Source: Anaeromyces robustus (lineage: Eukaryota; Neocallimastigomycota; Neocallimastigomycetes; Neocallimastigales; Neocallimastigaceae). From it: a DNA stretch of 23,655 nt. The position numbers and the translations under genes are program-made. The notes below the pieces were generated by a model that saw only the letters and a list, made by a program, of their open reading frames with translations, was not told where the DNA came from and made no database searches. Of this stretch, positions 19,485 through 23,655 are shown in pieces (positions within the stretch are counted from its first letter, which is position 1; each line of letters opens with the position of its first letter). The DNA lies in NCBI GenBank assembly GCA_002104895.1, contig MCFG01000610.1, forward strand, positions 1 to 23,655. Direction: 5' to 3'.

Positions 19485-19614
19485 AAAAAAAAAAAAAAAA
19501 AAAAAAAAAATATATATTTATAAACTTAATAAAATTTTTAATAAGGAGAATCATTCTGAGGATCCTTATTTTTATACTGTCCTTCTTTTCTTTTATAATT
19601 AAAATTTCGAGTTT
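19485..19614 (+). promoter_or_regulatory. Likely retrotransposon core promoter upstream of Gag
   Basis: A 26-nt poly-A (19485-19510), TATATATTTATAAAC (19511-19525) and, about 85 bp on, TTCGAGTTT (19606-19614), which matches the core seen downstream of TATA in LTR copies B and D. This suggests the Gag transcript starts nearby. The LTR limits themselves are not resolved; CACA at 19618 followed by TTGG could be an LTR end and primer-site start, but the following bases do not match a primer site I know. Confidence 0.4.
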
Positions 19615-19618
19615 CACA

Positions 19619-20228
19619 TTGGCCCTCGCTGGTAGGCTCAGACGTAAGTCCTACATTCAGCTCGAGTAAGTTGATAAACTGAAAGAACAGCAGTGTGAAA
19701 TAGAAAAAATTATTAAAAGAAAAACATCTTTGTAAACTTCTGTGTAATTAAATATCTATTAAACTCTTAAGGTAAATTATTTGTAAAATATACTAGGAGC
19801 GTTTAGAGCTCATATACAGAGTGTTTGGCGTAAGTAACTAGTTTCTAGTAGGTTAAGAAACTATAGTCAATTAGTTACTTAGGTATTGATAAAAGTGGGT
19901 AGTGTGAAAAGCACGCTTTCTTGGGGGAAGGAATTGTTGTGTGATAAAAAGCACTGCAATATCGGACGTTCAAGTTCAATATCTTCGTAAGCTCTGGCAA
20001 ATAAGGAACTTCAGTCACCGAAGGCTGGAGGTTGGTCGTGAAGGTGAAGCGACTTTAATTATATAGTTTTAATATTTATTTCGAGGTCTAGTATATACCT
20101 CTAGTTAGTAGCTTTTGCCGGTCTATTTTTGAGTTGTAAGGCATAAAAAGCGAAATTAAAATTTAAATTTACCTTAATAAACAATTTGAATCCCTAGTCG
20201 AGACCAATAATAAATTAATCAAATAAAA
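19619..20228 (+). other. Leader of the Gag element
   Basis: About 610 bp, clearly less AT-rich than intergenic DNA and without a long frame. Includes TGGTAGGCTCAGACG at 19630, a loose primer-site look-alike, and GC-containing stretches (19860-20050) that could fold. The Gag ATG has an A-rich context (AAATAAAAATGA), typical for fungal starts. Confidence 0.5.
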
Positions 20229-22163
20229 ATGAACGAAGATAACTTTCTCAATCTAAACGTTATGTACAAAGATGGATTCGCTGGAGACCGTCGTTTCTTT
20301 AAAGGCTTCCTTGCAAAAATGAACCTTGTCTTCATGTTGCAACCAGAAAAATTTTCTGAAGATCCAGTTAAGGTTGCATACATCATTTCCAGACTTTACG
20401 GTTCTGCTATGAATTGGGCCGCAACTTTAATTGAAAATGTAGACCCATGTTTAGATGACTATGAAGCGTTTATATCCAAGTTTAAAGCTACCTTTGGAAA
20501 TTATGATTCAACCTTCATAGTAAACCAAAAGCTCAGAACCATTAAACAGAGACGTCTTGGAGATGTAAGAAGCTACATCCTGGAGTTCAATAAATACGTA
20601 GATGACTCTTCTTGGAATGAAGCTGCTAAAATGGATGCTTTTCTCGCAGGATTAAACGACAATATTGCAACTAGAATCTTAGAAATGTTTCCTGGACCAC
20701 AATCCTTATTCTCTCTTCAAACCATAGCTTCTCGTATAGATTTAAGACTTTCTACGCATAATCAATATTTTAAATCGAATAATTCAAGTAATCATTCTTT
20801 TGGCCGTCATGCTAACTCTTTTCAATTTGCTTCGAATAAATCTAATGAAACAATAACTCGTGATGAAAAAGAAAGAAGAAGAAAAGAACATCTTTGTTTC
20901 TACTGTGGATCAAAAAATCATCAAGTTAATAATTGCCCTTTAAAGAATAAAGTGAATAAAGATGATAACAAACCCTCTTCCAGCAATGCTTTTATTTCTT
21001 ATCCAGGATCCAAACCAAAATCAAGACCTAGACTTTCTGATGATCCATCTTTGAATGCTCCAGTTGCCGAATTCAATCTACAAACTTTAAACTCTTCTTG
21101 CAATGCTAAACTACTCATCGATTCAGGTTCTCAATTAAATCTTATGGATATACACTTTGCTAAAGAAAACAATATTCCTTTTGATTCTGATTCTACTTTT
21201 CCTGCCGTTTCTGGAGTAGCCGGAAATCAAACAATTTTTGGTAAAACGTTTCCCATCTCGTTGAAATATAAAAATCACCTTTGTAAAACAGAATTCTATA
21301 TTGTGGATCTACCTTCGTATTGTGGTATTCTTGGAATAGATTGGCTCGTAACTCACAATCCCACTATCAATTTTACAACTAAAGAAATAACTTTCAATTC
21401 AAATTACTGTCTTTCAAATTGTTTAATACTCCCAAATTCATTCGTGACGAATTCTCAAAATACAAAATCTGATAAATCTTGTAAACCTCATTCTAAAAAT
21501 AATAATAATCTTGATAATCACTCTGGCAATAAACCTTCTTGTAAGACTTCTTGTTTCCACTCAGAACGTACAAAATCAATTAATTCACAACCTTTGAAAA
21601 ATAATAATAAACCAACTTATGTTTCTAACTCTTGTGTACTTCCTAGAAAAAATTCTTGTAATAATCCTGTTAATCTTAGTACAAATTCTTGTAATCCTGT
21701 TAACTCTAGTAATTCTCCTTGTAACTCTGTTAATCTTAGTAACGATTCTTTTAATAATAATTCTTGTAATAATCTGAAATCTGGTAATCAATCTGTTTCC
21801 TCTGGCAATCTTAATTCTTGTTTAAAATCAAATTCTTCAAATCAACCTATTCAAAATATTAATTTTTCAAAACCTAATAATCCAATCTTTTCGAAGGAGA
21901 GTGTGAATGATAATAATAAATTAAATTCAAATTTTTATTCAAAGTCAAATAAATATTCTACATGTCAAAATTTTTTCTTAGCAAATTCAAAAGAAATTAT
22001 TAATAACTCTTCATTCTTTGCAATCAGCAATTCAAAATCAATTAAATACAAAAGAAAGCAAAACAACAAATTTAAAGAATTTAAACTTGATGCATATCTC
22101 CCTTATGAAGATAAACCACCTGAAAACTTACTCTGTTACTTTGTTAAAAATAAACCAAAATGA
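20229..22163 (+). CDS. Retrotransposon Gag-protease polyprotein
   Basis: 644 codons from a true ATG. Domains: capsid-type retrotransposon Gag (about residues 10-170, with the typical VAYIISRLYGSAMNWA and FKATFG segments); basic linker; CCHC zinc knuckle with Cys223, Cys226, His231, Cys236 (C-x2-C-x4-H-x4-C); retropepsin-like aspartic protease (about 290-375) with active-site LLIDSG (Asp298) and the ILGIDWL flap-end motif (367-373). The last 270 residues are unusual: Asn/Ser/Cys-rich with a repeated NSCNPVNLS-like unit (about 475-520), ending in a charged piece (YEDKPPENLLCYF). Gag would form the particle and package RNA; the protease would cut the polyprotein. No frame for reverse transcriptase follows. 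Codon use is richer in G/C than in the host genes here, as expected for a mobile element. Intact, so possibly young. Confidence 0.9.
   Translation: MNEDNFLNLNVMYKDGFAGDRRFFKGFLAKMNLVFMLQPEKFSEDPVKVAYIISRLYGSAMNWAATLIENVDPCLDDYEAFISKFKATFGNYDSTFIVNQKLRTIKQRRLGDVRSYILEFNKYVDDSSWNEAAKMDAFLAGLNDNIATRILEMFPGPQSLFSLQTIASRIDLRLSTHNQYFKSNNSSNHSFGRHANSFQFASNKSNETITRDEKERRRKEHLCFYCGSKNHQVNNCPLKNKVNKDDNKPSSSNAFISYPGSKPKSRPRLSDDPSLNAPVAEFNLQTLNSSCNAKLLIDSGSQLNLMDIHFAKENNIPFDSDSTFPAVSGVAGNQTIFGKTFPISLKYKNHLCKTEFYIVDLPSYCGILGIDWLVTHNPTINFTTKEITFNSNYCLSNCLILPNSFVTNSQNTKSDKSCKPHSKNNNNLDNHSGNKPSCKTSCFHSERTKSINSQPLKNNNKPTYVSNSCVLPRKNSCNNPVNLSTNSCNPVNSSNSPCNSVNLSNDSFNNNSCNNLKSGNQSVSSGNLNSCLKSNSSNQPIQNINFSKPNNPIFSKESVNDNNKLNSNFYSKSNKYSTCQNFFLANSKEIINNSSFFAISNSKSIKYKRKQNNKFKEFKLDAYLPYEDKPPENLLCYFVKNKPK
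21640..21790 (+). repeat. Coding tandem repeat in the Gag-protease tail
   Basis: Imperfect repeats of about 30 bp built on AATTCTTGTAATCCTGTTAA and TCTTAGTA encode NSCNPVNLS-like units. The opposite strand is open as well and gives a spurious TRITRINRITR frame (21585-21791). Confidence 0.75.
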
Positions 22164-22287
22164 AAAAGAAAAACTTAAATAATGAATCTCAACTATTAAA
22201 TTTATTTTATCAATATTTTATTCTTTATTAATATCAAACTTATTGTTATTATTATTAAGTTTAAAATCTTAGCTTAGTTTAGTTTAG
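22164..22287 (+). other. Short spacer between Gag stop and the inserted LTR
   Basis: AT-rich, no frame. Its last five bases TTTAG (22283-22287) directly border the LTR end and are the predicted target duplication of the minus-strand element. Confidence 0.5.
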
Positions 22288-22760
22288 TGTAAAGAACAGA
22301 AGTCCAACAATAATAATTCTTAATAAACTTAAAAACACCTCAATATTAAAAAATAAACAAGAATTATTGGACACAAACAAACAACAGGTTAGTATCAAAT
22401 AATTTTATTTATTTTATTATTTCTTTGTTAATAAAAACTCGAATTTTCAAATGAGAAAATTCTTGAATATTTATAAACATTATTTCAAAATATTTTAATT
22501 ACATTTTTCATGAGTTATTATATTCTAAATCTAATTGGTCTATTAACCTTTTTATAATAAAATAATATTATCATTTAATACACTTTATAATATATTAATA
22601 TATAATAAAATAATAATAAAAAAATAAAATAATAAAATAGTAAAAAATAAAAATATAAATTTTAACAAAAGGCATTCCTGTGTATTGAACCCAGGAATAC
22701 TGAGCAGAGTTCTAGAGCTTAACGAGTAAGCCAACTCTATAATTTCTAGTATTCGTTACA
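22288..22760 (-). mobile_element. 3' LTR of the minus-strand chromodomain element (copy D)
   Basis: On the minus strand it starts TGTAACGAATACTAG at 22760, directly after a polypurine tract, and ends TTCTTTACA at 22288: 473 bp with TGTAA/TTACA ends. Contains a tRNA-like module (22742-22671), TATAAATA (22475-22468) and a TTCGAGTTTTTATTAA core (22443-22428), which align in order with solo LTR copy B. Confidence 0.85.
22671..22742 (-). repeat. tRNA-like module in LTR copy D
   Basis: TGGCTTACTCGTTAAGC fits an A box and gives a perfect 4-bp D stem (GCTT/AAGC). CTGGGTTCAATACACAG gives a T arm with four of five pairs and a B-box-like GGTTCAATAC, within a longer ATTCCTG/CAGGAAT hairpin. Anticodon and acceptor stems are absent. 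Confidence 0.6.
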
Positions 22761-22775
22761 TGGTCCTCCTCTAGG
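22761..22775 (-). other. Polypurine tract
   Basis: Minus strand CCTAGAGGAGGACCA directly before the LTR start TGTAACG. Such a purine run primes plus-strand DNA synthesis in LTR retrotransposons and fixes the LTR boundary here. Confidence 0.75.
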
Positions 22776-22845
22776 ATTCGGATACCAGACGAATCTAGAT
22801 AAAATTTTATTAAAATAAATTTAAAACTATCTAATATAAAAATTT

Positions 22846-23655
22846 TTATTTTTTATTAAATTCCTTAAGAAGTTGATCACAGTTCAGATTTTCGACAGGT
22901 TCCCAAGAAGCTTCAGATATAGGGTAGCCTTTCCATTTGATTAAATATTGAGTTTTTCCATAATACTTTCTCTTGTCGAGTATTTCTTCTACTTCATATT
23001 CTTGCTCGTCGTTAATTATTATGGGAGGTGGAGCAGGAGGGTTTCTATTAAATCTATCTTCGTAATATGGCTCTAAGCTAGAAACATGAACTACTGGATG
23101 TATCTTGATTGTTTTTGGTAATTCTAATTTATAAGAAACTTCAGAAATTTTTTCTAAAATTTTGTAGGGTCCTAATTTTCTGGGTTTAAATTTTTTATTG
23201 CCTTTGTGGATTATTAGTGAGCTGTCCAACCATACTTTATCACCAGTTTTAAATTCAGGAGGTTTGGATCTACGTTTATCTGCTTGTAGTTTCTGTGTTT
23301 CTATAGCCTTTTTCAGGTTTTCTTTTAGTTTCTTGTTTAGGTCTACGAAGTCTTTTGTCATTTCTTCGGTTCTGGGAATACAAGTTTGATCTGGAATTAC
23401 TGGAGAGTGTCTTGGGTGATATCCATAATTGAGATAAAATGGTGAGAAGCCAGTTGAGTCTTGTAAAGAATTGTTGTAACTAAATTCAGCGAGGCAAAGA
23501 AATTGATTCCAATTTGTTCCTTTATAGTTGGTGAAGCATCTTAGATATTGTTCTATAACGGAGTTCACCCTCTCCGTTTGCCCATTTGATTGGTGATGAT
23601 AAGGTGAAGAGAATTTTAAGTCAATATTGAAAGATTTACAGAGAGATTTCCAGAT
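22846..23655 (-). CDS. Chromodomain Ty3/gypsy integrase, C-terminal part (runs off window)
   Basis: The frame is open from the right edge to the TAA at 22846-22848, 269 residues; the ATG-like start at 23568 is really GTG and internal. The first residues are the end of the integrase catalytic core: [18 protein letters not shown], with the last catalytic Glu in GQTER (residue 28). Next come the helical part ([19 protein letters not shown]), a coiled, Lys-rich stretch, and the GPY/F module ([30 protein letters not shown]). Near the end (about 219-264) is a chromodomain with [19 protein letters not shown] and SWEPVENL, including the aromatic residues expected to bind methylated histone tails. The protein would insert the element's DNA and steer it toward marked chromatin. 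The missing part should hold protease, reverse transcriptase and RNase H to the right. The stop is followed by about 70 bp, a polypurine tract and the 3' LTR. Confidence 0.92.
   Translation of the reverse strand: MWKSLCKSFNIDLKFSSPYHHQSNGQTERVNSVIEQYLRCFTNYKGTNWNQFLCLAEFSYNNSLQDSTGFSPFYLNYGYHPRHSPVIPDQTCIPRTEEMTKDFVDLNKKLKENLKKAIETQKLQADKRRSKPPEFKTGDKVWLDSSLIIHKGNKKFKPRKLGPYKILEKISEVSYKLELPKTIKIHPVVHVSSLEPYYEDRFNRNPPAPPPIIINDEQEYEVEEILDKRKYYGKTQYLIKWKGYPISEASWEPVENLNCDQLLKEFNKK

Larger units (their letters stand above)
19606..22287 (+). mobile_element. Ty3/gypsy-type element with Gag-protease ORF, interrupted on the right
   Basis: Holds an untranslated leader, the Gag-protease ORF and 124 bp of downstream DNA, then stops at the TGTAAAG end of the minus-strand LTR. 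No reverse transcriptase, RNase H or integrase lies on this strand in the window. Either this is a gag-only non-autonomous element or its pol part lies beyond the inserted minus-strand element. Confidence 0.6.

Noticed and set aside
23198-23389. 63-codon plus-strand frame
   Set aside because: Antisense to the integrase coding region.

Overview
The window looks like nuclear DNA of an anaerobic gut fungus (Neocallimastigomycota). Three things point there: (1) extreme AT richness, with long ATTT/AAAT, AAAAT and poly-A/T tracts between and around genes; (2) the start of a secreted protein on the minus strand at the left edge, carrying a fungal cellulosome dockerin (CBM10-type) straight after its signal peptide; (3) chromodomain Ty3/gypsy elements, a MULE-type DNA transposon and an ankyrin-repeat remnant. 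The assignment rests on family knowledge; no search was run.

Layout. 1-211 (-): 5' end of the dockerin gene. 212-4758: about 4.5 kb of low-complexity intergenic DNA with two large inverted-repeat structures. 4759-6012 (+): an intronless 7-transmembrane protein, preceded by an overlapping upstream ORF. 7338-8938 (+): a gene of unknown function split by one 710-bp intron that contains an 11-bp minisatellite. 8939-11997: low-complexity intergenic DNA. 11998-14702: a complete-looking MULE-type transposon with compound terminal inverted repeats and a transposase broken by two single-base frame changes. 14703-17144: a graveyard of fragments, including transposon ends, an ankyrin-protein pseudogene, a duplicated 75-bp unit and an LTR fragment. 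17145-17570: a solo LTR with a perfect 5-bp target duplication. From 17952: another LTR copy, then a long unexplained tract of CTACC-type repeats, then a Gag-protease ORF at 20229-22163 (+). 22288-23655 (-): the 3' end of a chromodomain gypsy element (integrase end, chromodomain, polypurine tract, 3' LTR), apparently inserted just downstream of the Gag ORF.

How parts relate. The host genes have no obvious functional link to one another. The right-hand 9 kb is layered mobile DNA. Its most interesting shared feature is that four LTR copies of divergent sequence begin with the same TGTAACGAAT-like end and then carry a tRNA-like module with A-box and B-box look-alikes within about the first 100 bp, upstream of the TATA box where one is visible. 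This suggests a Pol III-type promoter relic or domesticated tRNA sequence built into the LTRs of this retrotransposon lineage.
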